Shown here: positions 53,624 to 63,500 of the stretch, one piece after another
Layout: the number at the start of each line of letters is the position of its first letter
Numbering within the stretch: position 1 is the stretch's first letter
Program-made: the position numbers and the translations under genes
Source of the DNA: Paenibacillus plantarum
GTDB taxonomy: Bacteria; Bacillota; Bacilli; Paenibacillales; NBRC-103111
DNA: 64,000 nucleotides
Assembly (NCBI RefSeq): GCF_013141695.1
Contig: NZ_WHNY01000026.1
Location: 248,001 to 312,000 of the forward strand
Reading direction: 5' to 3'
Notes under the pieces: model-generated
What the model was told of the DNA's origin: nothing
What the model saw: only the letters and a program-made list of their open reading frames with translations
The model's database searches: none

Positions 53624-55510
53624 TCAGTTAAAGCCCGCTGATTGTTTCAAATGCTTTAAATAACGGGCACGGATCAGTAGAAAGTACAGGAATTGTGCGG
53701 CAAGGAAAACGATGCAGACCGTCATGGCTGAATGAATCACTGGCGCATGGAGCAGGTTATGCAGAGCGTAGAGCGCAACCGAGCTATGGATAAACGCGAC
53801 CGCGAGCGGTACGAAAAACAACAACGCCATCTGTATACTCGCCACTTTCTCAAGCTCCTTGTCGGTCAACCCGATCTTCATTATGGAACGGTATTTCATC
53901 TTGTCATCGTTCAGGTCGGTAAACAGCCGGAAATATAGAAAGCTTCCCGAGGCAATAAAAAATACGCAACTGACAAACACCCCGACGAAAAGCATCAGAT
54001 TATAGGTTCGCTTCATCTGTTCCTCCAAATAGGCAGGAGATGCGAACCAAAAACCGGAAGTTTGTGCATAACCGAGCTGCCCAGCGATGGCCTCCCCCGT
54101 GTCCGCCGTTGAATCGGCGCTGTCCGTATCGTAAGCGGTAAAAAGCTGATCATTTTTCGGATTGCCAAAGGAGTCAAGCATCCGATCCTGAACGATCAAC
54201 AGGGGTTCATCGACAATGGGAGGCGTGACCGCCTTTCCGATGGTTTGTTTCATGTCCAGTGTGACGGATGTTCCCTTCACTGACCACTCGTGTTCCGGAA
54301 ACGACTGATTTTTCATGGTCCAAATGGTCGCTGCTTCATTTCCCTGCAGCGACAGTACCGGGTAATCCAAGGCTTTGGCAAGCTGGGTATACTCGGACAG
54401 GCGGATAAAGTTCAGTGATTGTCCATTTATCGAATCGAAGTTTGCAATATGGACGGACCATTTATCATAACGAATTCCACGTTCTTTGAGCACTTGCTCG
54501 ATTATTCTCGTTTGAGAGGCTGCTTGCCCGACATCGCCGTTGGTTTGGATGTAATTATAGGCGAACGTGTACGCATCCGAGATTTGTTTGTGGATGGTTT
54601 CCAGAAATCCCATCAAGCCACCCATGGCGCAAATGGCGACTGTCGAAACGATCGTCACGAGAAAGAACATGCGGGCGTTGTCCTTCATGCGGTAAGCCAT
54701 GTCGGAAAAAACAAGCACATTCGTTTTGCGCAGAAAGACAGAGCGCTTGCTTCTTAAAGTGCGGATCACAAACACGCTCAACTGTGTGTACAACAAGTAA
54801 GTGCCGATGATGACGATGACCGTGACCGGCAAAAGCGCGAAAACAACCGTCGCGCCTTTCACCAGGAACGATATGATGTATCCGGCAAGAAGAAGGCAAA
54901 CCGCTGTCATTGAAAGAAAAACGGATGATTTAGGTTCAGGCTTCGGTTTGGCGCCGCCTTTCAGCAGATCGATCGGCTTGCTGGCCCGTACGAATGCGGC
55001 AGTGAATGCGGAGATGACGAGAAACAACAGCACGAATGCGGACAGAGTGAGCAGAATTGCTTTGCTTGGCAAGTAATATGGCAGCGGGCTCATCTGCATG
55101 ACATCGGCCCCGATCATCATGAATAGCTTAGCGAACAGCATGCCGGCGGCAAGACCTGCCACTATGGAAGCGAAACCGATCACCATGCTTTCGATAAAGA
55201 CGACCCATCGCAGCTGATTGTAGGTCATGCCGAGTATGATGAGAACGCCGAATTCCTGTTTGCGGGATTTCAGGAAGGCACTGACGGAATAGAATACGAA
55301 GAAGATAGAGAACACATAGACGATATATTCCGCTACCATGATTGCCTGGGCTGCCGACCAATTGAAACCGGAATTTTTAATGGCAGGGTGAAAAATAAAA
55401 ACAGCATAAATGAAAAAGATCATCACCGAAAACGTGCTGCTCAGAAAAAAAGCGGCATACGTTCGTTTGTTCCGGCTAACATTGCGGAAGGCAAATTGTC
55501 GCAACGTCAT
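53624..55510 (-). CDS. FtsX-type ABC permease of a Bce-like peptide-antibiotic resistance module
   Basis: The 628-residue permease has the BceB layout: ten predicted helices with a large extracellular domain of about 200 residues between helices seven and eight (roughly 310-520). The N-terminus 'LRQFAFRNVSRNKRTYAAFFLSS' and 'FLKSRKQEFGVLIILGMT' are typical. Such permeases recognise peptide antibiotics such as bacitracin or lantibiotics and also signal to the partner kinase. GGGAGG precedes the ATG. The ATPase gene ends 56 bases upstream. Confidence 0.9.
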   Translation of the reverse strand: MTLRQFAFRNVSRNKRTYAAFFLSSTFSVMIFFIYAVFIFHPAIKNSGFNWSAAQAIMVAEYIVYVFSIFFVFYSVSAFLKSRKQEFGVLIILGMTYNQLRWVVFIESMVIGFASIVAGLAAGMLFAKLFMMIGADVMQMSPLPYYLPSKAILLTLSAFVLLFLVISAFTAAFVRASKPIDLLKGGAKPKPEPKSSVFLSMTAVCLLLAGYIISFLVKGATVVFALLPVTVIVIIGTYLLYTQLSVFVIRTLRSKRSVFLRKTNVLVFSDMAYRMKDNARMFFLVTIVSTVAICAMGGLMGFLETIHKQISDAYTFAYNYIQTNGDVGQAASQTRIIEQVLKERGIRYDKWSVHIANFDSINGQSLNFIRLSEYTQLAKALDYPVLSLQGNEAATIWTMKNQSFPEHEWSVKGTSVTLDMKQTIGKAVTPPIVDEPLLIVQDRMLDSFGNPKNDQLFTAYDTDSADSTADTGEAIAGQLGYAQTSGFWFASPAYLEEQMKRTYNLMLFVGVFVSCVFFIASGSFLYFRLFTDLNDDKMKYRSIMKIGLTDKELEKVASIQMALLFFVPLAVAFIHSSVALYALHNLLHAPVIHSAMTVCIVFLAAQFLYFLLIRARYLKHLKQSAGFN

Positions 55511-55566
55511 TATATTGACCCTCCCGATCCATTAGCTTAATGGTCATCACAAGTCGTGAACTCCTT

Positions 55567-56340
55567 TTATTTGACACGAAGCGGTGAAAGCTCATGTGCA
55601 TTCCCTCCCATTAGCGAAAGCATATCGATAATCTGTTGGAAGAAAGCCTGCCGGTTGTTCCCCCGGTAAAATTCATTATAGAGCCGACCGTCCTTGATGA
55701 ATACGACCCGGTGGCAATAGCTAGCCGCGAGCGCGTCATGAGTGACCAGCAGCATCGTCGTATGATCGGTATGGTTGATGACCTCCATCATTTCCATGAC
55801 ATCACGTGATGATTTGGAATCAAGATTTCCTGTCGGCTCATCGGCCAGTAGCAGCGAAGGGGAATGAATGATGGCCCTTGCAATGGCGGCCCTCTGTAGT
55901 TGCCCTCCCGACACTTCATAGGTTCGTTTATTCAGAATTTGGGTGATGCCCAGTTTATCGGCCACCAGATGAAGCTTGGCGTCCATCTCCTTCACGCTTT
56001 TCCCATCCAGTGTAAGAGGGAGAATGATATTTTCCCCGATGGTCAGCGTATTTAGCAGATTAAAATCCTGAAAGACAAAGCCCAGCTTCCGCCTGCGGAA
56101 CAGAGCCAGATCGTGTTTGGATAACAAATGGGGATTTTCTCCATTAATCAACACTTCCCCGGAGGTTGGCGTATCGATTGTGTATATTACGTTCAGCAGC
56201 GTTGTTTTGCCGCTGCCTGAAGGACCCATTATGCCGACAAACTCGCCTTTCTCGACAACAAGGTTCATGTCGCTCATCGCCCTATAGGCGATGTTGCCAT
56301 CATAAACTTTTCCCAGATTGCGCACGATTAACATATCCAT
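55567..56340 (-). CDS. ABC transporter ATPase, Bce-like
   Basis: The 257-residue ATPase has Walker A 'GPSGSGKTTLL', the Q-loop 'FVFQDFNLLNTLT', the signature 'VSGGQLQRAAIARAI', Walker B 'LLLADEPTGNLD' and the switch 'LLVTHD'. ATG 56340 with AAGGAAG about nine bases upstream is preferred over 56385. Together with the FtsX-type permease it forms the detoxification pump. A BceR-type operator (56450-56463) lies 110 bases upstream. Confidence 0.92.
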   Translation of the reverse strand: MDMLIVRNLGKVYDGNIAYRAMSDMNLVVEKGEFVGIMGPSGSGKTTLLNVIYTIDTPTSGEVLINGENPHLLSKHDLALFRRRKLGFVFQDFNLLNTLTIGENIILPLTLDGKSVKEMDAKLHLVADKLGITQILNKRTYEVSGGQLQRAAIARAIIHSPSLLLADEPTGNLDSKSSRDVMEMMEVINHTDHTTMLLVTHDALAASYCHRVVFIKDGRLYNEFYRGNNRQAFFQQIIDMLSLMGGNAHELSPLRVK

Positions 56341-56449
56341 CTCAAGTATTCTTCCTTTCATACAGTCGGAATTTCGAATTCCCAATGCTCTCTCGCATCA
56401 TCATAACCGATCCTGGGTCGCGATCCCATCGATTATTCTTAAACCAATC

Positions 56450-56463
56450 TTACAATGCTGTAA
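56450..56463. promoter_or_regulatory. BceR-type operator upstream of the ABC genes
   Basis: TTACA-ATGC-TGTAA matches exactly the TNACA-N4-TGTAA motif described for BceR-like response regulators. It sits between the kinase gene and the ATPase gene, where the inducible promoter of bceAB-type operons lies. A second exact match is at 58345-58358. Confidence 0.75.
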
Positions 56464-56497
56464 TAAAACAAAGCATGTTCATGGAGCTTGAACATGC
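56462..56497 (-). terminator. Terminator overlapping the 3' end of the kinase gene
   Basis: GCATGTTC and GAACATGC form a stem around a 9-base loop that includes the kinase stop codon (56479-56481). The minus-strand reading continues in CTTTGTTTTATT. It would separate the regulator-kinase transcript from the inducible ABC transcript. Confidence 0.65.
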
Positions 56498-57474
56498 GCG
56501 ATTCCCATCCATATACGTACTGCTGTTCCTTGTCCCTGCTCGGATTCAAGCTCGACGCGATGATCAAGCTTTGAGGCGATCTCCCGAACCAGGTAGAGGC
56601 CCATGCCGGTGGATTCGCCGAACCTTCTTCCGTTTTCCCCTGTAAAATACGCGTCGAACACCCGCTTAACATCCTGTTTCGGGATTCCGGCGCCGTTATC
56701 CCGAATCTCAAGAAAGGCTTGCTGTCCGCGCACCTCAGAGGTAATCAGGACACGGTTGCTTGCGCCGGCCGAATACCGCACCGCATTGGTGATTAATTGG
56801 CCGAGCGCGAAGGCAAGCCACTTGTCATCGGACATGACCATCAATCGATCATCCACCTGAATTTCCGGGAAGACTTTATTGCGGATCCATAAATTTTTGT
56901 GTTCAGCTGCCACTTTACCGACCAGCTGACGAAGATGTACCGGCTCTGCCACGAAATCCTGCTCGAACGCATCCAATCGTGAGGTATACAGCACCGTGTC
57001 AAGCCCCTTCTTCAGCTTGTCTATTTCCTCTCGCATGCTGTCAAAGAAGGGGTCGGTTTCTTTCTGAACCGCAAGGTGCATAACGGATAGCGGTGTTTTC
57101 ATCTGGTGCACCCACTGATTGATAAAGGTGATGTGATCGTCTAGTTTCTTACGATATCGCCAAATATCGTTCTGATAAAGACGATACTTCCCCTGGAGCA
57201 GATGCCCAAGTGCATCCGCAAGCGGTGCATGCCCGACAAATTCGACTGATTCGTCAATGGACGAAAGAGGACGAGTTAGTCTCTGATACATTCGAAAATG
57301 GCGAATATAGCGGTATATCAAGTAAAAAACGAACAAGGCCGTATTTACCATACAGATGTACACGAGATCGAAAGTATTTCGGAACCCGGATAAGCGGCAC
57401 ATATAAACAGTCAGCAGAAGCTGTCCGGCATACATGACCACTAATGGAATATGCTCTCTCCAAAACAGCCTCAT
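56479..57474 (-). CDS. Intramembrane-sensing histidine kinase, BceS-like
   Basis: The 331-residue kinase has only two close membrane helices with almost no extracellular loop (about 10-60), the mark of kinases that sense through a partner ABC transporter. The H-box is 'INQWVHQMKTPLSVMHLAVQ', and the HATPase domain shows 'ALGQLITNAVRYS', 'DNGAGIP' and 'GMGLYLVREI'. Its ATG overlaps the response-regulator stop by four bases. It is paired with the ABC transporter encoded directly downstream. Confidence 0.92.
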   Translation of the reverse strand: MRLFWREHIPLVVMYAGQLLLTVYMCRLSGFRNTFDLVYICMVNTALFVFYLIYRYIRHFRMYQRLTRPLSSIDESVEFVGHAPLADALGHLLQGKYRLYQNDIWRYRKKLDDHITFINQWVHQMKTPLSVMHLAVQKETDPFFDSMREEIDKLKKGLDTVLYTSRLDAFEQDFVAEPVHLRQLVGKVAAEHKNLWIRNKVFPEIQVDDRLMVMSDDKWLAFALGQLITNAVRYSAGASNRVLITSEVRGQQAFLEIRDNGAGIPKQDVKRVFDAYFTGENGRRFGESTGMGLYLVREIASKLDHRVELESEQGQGTAVRIWMGIAHVQAP

Positions 57475-58172
57475 GGCTCCTCCCTCCAGAAAGGCCGCAA
57501 TTTATACCCGGCTCCCCTCACGGTTTCCAACGCTTCTTCAACGCCGAGCTCAGATAATTTTTTGCGGATGCGCGTAATATTGACATTAAGCGTGTTGTCG
57601 TCAACTAACTGTTGACCGTCCCACAGCTTATCCAGAAGCCAATCGCGACTGACCACCTTGGGGCTGCTTTCCATGAGTGTTTCCATCAGCAAGGATTCTT
57701 TATGACTGAGATCAATGGTTTTTCCGGAAAAGGTCAGCTCAAGCCTTTCGGGATACAACACAAGTCCTGCGCATTCCACGGTCCGTTCACTCTTGCCCGG
57801 GGCGTACGAGCCGTAAGCCCGGCGAAGCTGGCTCTTGATCTTGGCCATGACCACTTCATAATCGAAGGGCTTCGCGATATAATCGTCCGCCCCATTCTCC
57901 AGCGCCATGACCTGCTCCATCTTGCCGTCGCGGGCGGAGATAAACAAAATCGGGCAGGTGGATACCGTTCGGATTTGCCTGCACCAGTAATAGCCGTCGT
58001 AACGGGGCAGATTGAGGTCCAACAGCACGAGAGCCGGACGAATGTCCTGGAACACCTCCATAACTCGGTCGAACTCCTGGACCGCTTCGGCTCGATACCC
58101 GTATTTCTCCATGTATGATTGAAGCATCTGCGCCAGCTTGAGATCGTCTTCTACAATCAGGATACTAAACAT
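57471..58172 (-). CDS. OmpR-family response regulator, BceR-like
   Basis: The 233-residue regulator has a receiver domain ('ILIVEDDLKLAQML', Asp in 'LVLLDLNLPRYDG', Lys in 'DYIAKPFDYEV') and a C-terminal winged helix ('LSHKESLLMETLMES', 'VDDNTLNVNITRIRKKL', 'TVRGAGYKL'). GAGGAG lies close before the ATG. It should bind the two TNACA-N4-TGTAA sites flanking the regulator-kinase pair and so control both the ABC pump and the divergent hydrolase gene. Confidence 0.93.
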   Translation of the reverse strand: MFSILIVEDDLKLAQMLQSYMEKYGYRAEAVQEFDRVMEVFQDIRPALVLLDLNLPRYDGYYWCRQIRTVSTCPILFISARDGKMEQVMALENGADDYIAKPFDYEVVMAKIKSQLRRAYGSYAPGKSERTVECAGLVLYPERLELTFSGKTIDLSHKESLLMETLMESSPKVVSRDWLLDKLWDGQQLVDDNTLNVNITRIRKKLSELGVEEALETVRGAGYKLRPFWREEP

Positions 58173-58293
58173 AGGATTTGGCTCCTCTTCTGATTTAAAA
58201 GCACCAGCCTGCCTTCGCCGGTACTGTGTTTCTATGGTTTGAATAAGGCTGGATTAGTTGCTGTTGTAATCTATTATAACTTTAAGCGGCACT

Positions 58294-58308
58294 CTTTCAA
58301 GTTGAAAG
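58294..58308. promoter_or_regulatory. Perfect inverted repeat in the divergent region
   Basis: CTTTCAA and TTGAAAG are separated by one base. It lies between the response-regulator gene and the divergent hydrolase gene. It may be an operator or a short hairpin; no factor is known. Confidence 0.35.
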
Positions 58309-58344
58309 AACCCGTTTCACGAGTCCTCAATACCGCGATCCGAA

Positions 58345-58358
58345 TTACAAAGTTGTAA
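58345..58358. promoter_or_regulatory. BceR-type operator upstream of the hydrolase gene
   Basis: TTACA-AAGT-TGTAA is an exact match to TNACA-N4-TGTAA, 92 bases before the ATG at 58450. A further TGTAAGG at 58365-58371 repeats the right half after one helical turn (11 bases), which could allow a second dimer to bind. Confidence 0.7.
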
Positions 58359-58449
58359 GGTAGATGTAAGGCAAATCGATAGTGAAGGCCAGCCTGGCAG
58401 GATAAGATAAGAACAAATAATAACAGAAATTTATTAAAGGAGAATCGAT

Positions 58450-59952
58450 ATGAGGCTGTTTGAACTGTTGCTTTTTTTGTCAAACATCGGCTTGTTTGCA
58501 TTAACCGTCCTATTAAAAAAAGGACATCGTAGAATTCCAGTATTCGTTGCAAGTGGGATTGCCACATTATTACTGCTCATTCATTGGACGGTGGAAGGAT
58601 ACAGAGTTCAGCTATTTTTCCCATATGGCATAACGATCATTTTTTTAGCCATTTCAGGTTATCGCTATTATAAAAAAACCGGCCCGAAAAAAATCCCACG
58701 ATTCATTTTAGGTTCAGCTTATACCGCTATAGCGATCATGCTAGTCGTAACAGCGGGTCTTATGTATGCTTTTCCTGTATGGAAACTACCTGAACCGACA
58801 GGCGAATTTAAGGTAGGAACGCAATCTTTTCATTTCGTGGACACAAATAGGGAAGAGATTTTCGACGAAGCCAGAGGTGGCAAGAGAGAATTGATGGTTC
58901 AGGTATGGTATCCGGCTCAAGCTGGCACCGGCAAGTACGCTCCCTTTATTCCCGATACCCGGATTTTACGTTATATGGCTGCAAACTATGGCCTTCCCGG
59001 GTTTACTTTGCAACATCTGAAGTACGTATCCAGTCATGCTTATTCGGTGGCCGAAGTCTCTTCCGCACAGACTTCATACCCGCTGATCCTAGCGAATCCC
59101 GGCTTCGGCTCTTCCAGGTTCCTCCACACGTCGCAAGCCGAAAATCTCGCGAGTCACGGATATATCGTGGCCGTGATCGACCACACCTACAATACATTTG
59201 CAACCGAGTTTCCAGACGGTCGAATCACGACCAGCTCAACCAACGACTTATTTTCGCCCGACCATGATTACCAGACGGAAAGCGGAAATCGCGACAAGTT
59301 GGGAGAAATTTTAACCGACGATGTGGCGTTTGCGCTGGACCAATTCGAGCTCATCCAATCGGGGCAGATACCAAGTCATCTAAAAGGGAGGATTGATCTC
59401 GGTCATGTCGGGGTGTTCGGTCATTCCATCGGCGGAGCGACAGCTTATGACGCTTCTTACGATCCGCGAATCGCGGTTGGAGTAGACCTGGATGGAGCGC
59501 TTTATCGACTGCGTGACAGAGAGAGTATGCGAAAGCCGTTTTTATTCATGAACTCGGAAAGCGAATTCGAACGATTAAAGATGGTGATGGATAACCATGC
59601 CTACTCGGAGGCAGAGCTTAAACGTATGGGCAACACAAGAGCGTGGATGGATCAAGTAACGGAAGACAAAAAGTTAGAACTTGAACGGATGCGCGAAACA
59701 GTTGCCGCAGGGGGACAATTCCTCTATATCGACAATACGGAGCATTTGAATTTTACCGACATACAGTTCATTTCTCCGATTTTCAAAATCCTGGGCATTA
59801 CAGGAAAGATTCCGCCCGATAGAGCGAACTCCGTTATCAATGCCTATATGCTGGATTTCTTCGATATGTATCTGAAAAATCAAGGCGGAACCTTAATGAA
59901 AGGACCGGATAGCCGCTTTCCGGAGGTGAAGTTCGTAAACTCGCTATTATAA
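58450..59952 (+). CDS. Membrane-anchored alpha/beta hydrolase, platelet-activating-factor acetylhydrolase-like
   Basis: The 500-residue protein starts with about four hydrophobic helices in the first 115 residues, then a hydrolase domain related to isoform II PAF acetylhydrolases. It shows 'LMVQVWYPAQ', 'PLILANPGFGSSRF' (oxyanion region), the nucleophile Ser in 'GVFGHSIGGATAYD', an Asp in 'VGVDLDGALY' and a late His in 'DNTEHLNFTD'. It would cleave ester-linked lipids or small esters at the outer face of the membrane. AAAGGAG lies seven bases before the ATG. Its promoter region has a BceR-type operator, suggesting induction by cell-envelope antibiotics. Confidence 0.85.
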   Translation: MRLFELLLFLSNIGLFALTVLLKKGHRRIPVFVASGIATLLLLIHWTVEGYRVQLFFPYGITIIFLAISGYRYYKKTGPKKIPRFILGSAYTAIAIMLVVTAGLMYAFPVWKLPEPTGEFKVGTQSFHFVDTNREEIFDEARGGKRELMVQVWYPAQAGTGKYAPFIPDTRILRYMAANYGLPGFTLQHLKYVSSHAYSVAEVSSAQTSYPLILANPGFGSSRFLHTSQAENLASHGYIVAVIDHTYNTFATEFPDGRITTSSTNDLFSPDHDYQTESGNRDKLGEILTDDVAFALDQFELIQSGQIPSHLKGRIDLGHVGVFGHSIGGATAYDASYDPRIAVGVDLDGALYRLRDRESMRKPFLFMNSESEFERLKMVMDNHAYSEAELKRMGNTRAWMDQVTEDKKLELERMRETVAAGGQFLYIDNTEHLNFTDIQFISPIFKILGITGKIPPDRANSVINAYMLDFFDMYLKNQGGTLMKGPDSRFPEVKFVNSLL

Positions 59953-60547
59953 AGTACGGAACAGGCTACCGATTTTGCTAAATAGAACCAGCCGATCGTT
60001 CGGTCAATCCTAATTTCGATGCGGTTAAACCGAACAATTGATGGATGAGTTGAACGACAAAAAGGGGTGACGAATGATTACATTCGACTTGCCCCTTTTT
60101 GATCATATGCATGGCTTCAATTCCTTGCCGAATCATTGATTCTTGATCAGCCCTGTAGACTTTTTTGGTATTTCTCTGCGTCTTCTGTGACAAGACTGCA
60201 CCACAGTGATCGCTCAAAACATACAGGCACCGCCCAGCAAAGTAAACATAATCAGCATTAATTAGACTCGGCTACAAGCGGACCTGCCAGTTGCCGTGTG
60301 AAAAACAATTTGCCAGGCAACGTCGGCATGAAGGTCGACGGCAACCAAATATTGGCTCCGTGTCGGAGAGTCACCCAAAGCGATAAACCTTGCCATTGCA
60401 TACCTCTGTCCAGCGTCCCGTCGCAGCCTCCGATAATCCAGTCGGACTGGAGAAACAGGCCAGGGCCTATGGTATTTGCGCCTCTTTCATTGCAGCAGTT
60501 TTTTGTAGTTGAGATTGCTATTTTACAGATAGGGTATAACTAACGAA
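59953..60547. other. Intergenic region holding a transposase remnant
   Basis: Apart from the IS6-family remnant (59978-60170) nothing convincing is seen. A minus-strand frame from about 60530 to 60256 is open but has no start codon, no ribosome binding site and no recognisable product. The region may be the scar of a past insertion next to the xylanase gene. Confidence 0.45.
59978..60170 (-). pseudogene. C-terminal remnant of an IS6-family transposase
   Basis: The minus strand encodes 'GIEAMHMIKKGQV' and 'VVQLIHQLFGLTAS', the conserved C-terminal end of IS6/IS240-type DDE transposases. The sequence before it does not continue into the catalytic core, and no start or inverted repeats are seen. 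The segment also forms a strong hairpin (AAAAAGGGG / CCCCTTTTT, 60059-60100) that could act as a terminator in either direction. Confidence 0.6.
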
Positions 60548-63500
60548 TTACTTGATGTTGGTTGCGACATACGCAAGATCCCAGATATTAATTTTGTTAT
60601 CGTTGTTCATATCAGCAACCTTCGCTTTTGCCCAATCTGCGCTGGTGGAGTTCTTGCCATAGTGATAAGCAACCGTCGCAAGATCACCTACGTCAGTGAC
60701 TCCATCAGGGACTCCATCTTTTCCACTAATGTCTGTCGACCTGTAAGCCGTGGCCTTGAAGGTGTCGGTGGCACTATTAAGTGCTGCGAGAGCACCGTCT
60801 ACTTGTGATTGAGTAGAATTCGTGTCGTCTCTTACAACAATTGCTGCGTTGATTGCTACATTGAATGCATCCTTAGCCGATTGCGGATATTGGCCAGGTT
60901 TAGTACCGACTACAGCCGCGTTGTACAGCGTCTGTGCACTCATAACAGCTGCAATCAAAGCAGTTTTATCCTGTGGTACAGCACTAATGGTAATAGTCTT
61001 ACTGCTCGGTACCGCAGTAGTTACGGTTCCATCGAAACCGCCAGTTTTCGCTTCAGAGACTGCAATGATCCCAGTAGTATTCTGAATACCGGCCTTTATT
61101 CCAAAGGTTACATTCAAAACAGCTGTGCTGGTTCCAGTTAGCCCTCCGATATTAACGGAAATGATTCTCACTTTTCCAGGGGTAACCGTATCTTCTCTCA
61201 GAACCTGAATGTTACTGTTTGCACTTGATGCACTGATATAATCAAATACGCTGGAATCGTAGCTTAATGTGATATCCTGTGCGTATACGCTTTGTGTCAC
61301 GCTATCCAGGCTAACAACTGCTGTGAAAGTACTTCCAGGTGTCGCACTGTCGCCAGCTGCGATTGTTGCTGTAAGCGATTTCGCTTCTCCATTACCGGGT
61401 GTATAGATTCCAAGATCACCCAGGTCAATCCCGTAGCTGTTCTGAAGTTTCTCGTATTCGCCTGCAAAGAAATCATCCATGTATGCATGTCCAAGAACGA
61501 ATCTGTCCGGATTCACGGCGCCATAGTAGCCGGCATTGGCATTACTCTGACTGTCAAACAGTACATAGCTTCCCTGCCATCCTGAACCAGCTACACCCCA
61601 GCTGATGATGTGATCGATGTAAGGGGCAAACCTATTGAACAGTTTGTACATCAGGGCGTACTCATAACCAAGAGCGTCAGACTGTCTAACATTCAGCACT
61701 GCAGGTGCGACCGCTCCGCCGCCTGGCGTGTTAGTCGGCATCTTAAGGTCAAGTTCTGAGTAGGCAATACCGGAAAGAAGGCCTTCGTCAATGAGAGAAG
61801 CATAGAGGGCCATGGCATATTGGTTATCGCTTGCAAGCGTCTTTCCAATCGAATCGTGTCCCTGAATACCCATGTCTTCGATAAGGGGTCTTCCGTCATA
61901 CAGTGGATCGGAGAGCCATGCGGTGTTCACTGCGCGAATCATGTTGTATACAGTTCTCGCTTTGGTGCGATTAGAAATGTCGTAATCGTTATAGGTCAGT
62001 TTCGGAGGATCATTCACGATATACGCATCAATGCTGCCAACGTTGTCGTGTCCATCGAGCTTCATGTACGCCGGAAGGTTAGCGTAGTTGGCTTTGTAAG
62101 CCGCCGCCATCTTGGCGTTAGGGGCCGCGATGTGTGCGTTTTTGAAGAGCATGTAAATGTAATGCTCGGTGATATCGCCGCCAATTAGATCATCCGACAT
62201 GGCAGAAAGCCAGTTCGTATTTTTGAGTGACTGTCTCCAGCTGTTAGGATCCGCGGGGATCGTTTCGCTGTGACGGCTTTCGTGAACCTCTTCGTTAAGT
62301 ACATCCCATGAATGGATGGGAATTACTCCGCGAGATACACTTGAGCCATACTTCGTATCTGTGGTCAGGAAGTGTCGCATTACATACATGGTGTGGTTAA
62401 ACTGCACTCTTCTGGCCATTTCTTTGTCTACTTTAACCGTAGTTGTAACGCCGTTGCCCAATCCGTAGTAATCGGTTGTTCCATTATATCCCAAGGTAAG
62501 GGTCGAGGGAATCATCTGTCTCATCCATGCAGGGGCCTGGTTGTACCATGCCAAAACGTGGGCGTGAGACTTATACTGTCCAGGAGTTCCGGAATCCCTG
62601 ATTGCTTGATAAGAGCTCGTCGGGAAACTGTATTCACCTACACCAGGCGTGGTGGTTGCACCGCTCAGAGCCTCGCCAGTAACGCTTTTCAACCAGCTCG
62701 GGCCGCGGGGATGCGTTGCATCCGCCTTGAGATTGTTGCCGTCGACAAAGATTTCATAGTGATTAGCTCTGGTTCCGGTTACTGCTCCAGTTCCGATCGT
62801 ACCGACCATGAACGTGCCATTCTGCTTGTTGTAAACATTCTTTAAAGGCGTTACGACACTCTGGTTTTCCTTGTTAACAACGTTAGGAAGCGCAACGCCG
62901 TTAGGGTCCGGTGCGGTGATTTTGATGTTGCCGACAAGAAGCATACCCGTTTCTGCTGGACGCCCATTCTCGCCATGGAGCTCAAGAATGAAGTTCGAGG
63001 AGGTGCCTGTTGTGGCGGTAATGCTTGTGTGCTTCAACAACCAAGTTTCACCGTTGAAGGAGCCAATCCAGTCAGGGTTAAGGTTGTTGTACTCGTATTC
63101 CCTGAGATAGGAATCGATGTCAGAGCCGGCATTCCTAATTCTCCACCTCATGAATTTTCCTTGCGCGCTCTTGGGATAGAACACATCAAACTCAATATTT
63201 GAGCCTGCGGGAACATCTACACTTGGAGACAACGGAGACTGAAGAGTCATTCCTCCGAAGGTGGTCTTTCCATTATGGACGTAATTGATCTGGAGCACAT
63301 CAGATTTTCCTTGGGAATCTGCGAACGGATATGGAATCATTTTGTATGTACCACCAGCAAAGTCAGCAGGGACACGGTTGTCAAGCGGGGTTCTTGAGGT
63401 CCAGACATTGGTTGGCGCAGTAATATTTACAGGTACTTTACCAGGACCCGGATCAAGACGGAAATAGGGATTTGAACCGTCTGCTTTGATTTTTCCAGTG

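Noticed and set aside
54419..54757. Plus-strand 112-codon frame inside the ABC permease gene
   Set aside because: It lies fully antisense to a strongly supported gene and has no ribosome binding site or recognisable domain.
60256..60530. Open minus-strand frame of about 90 codons between the IS6 remnant and the xylanase gene
   Set aside because: It has no start codon at its 5' end, no ribosome binding site, and no recognisable motif, so it was not called as a gene.
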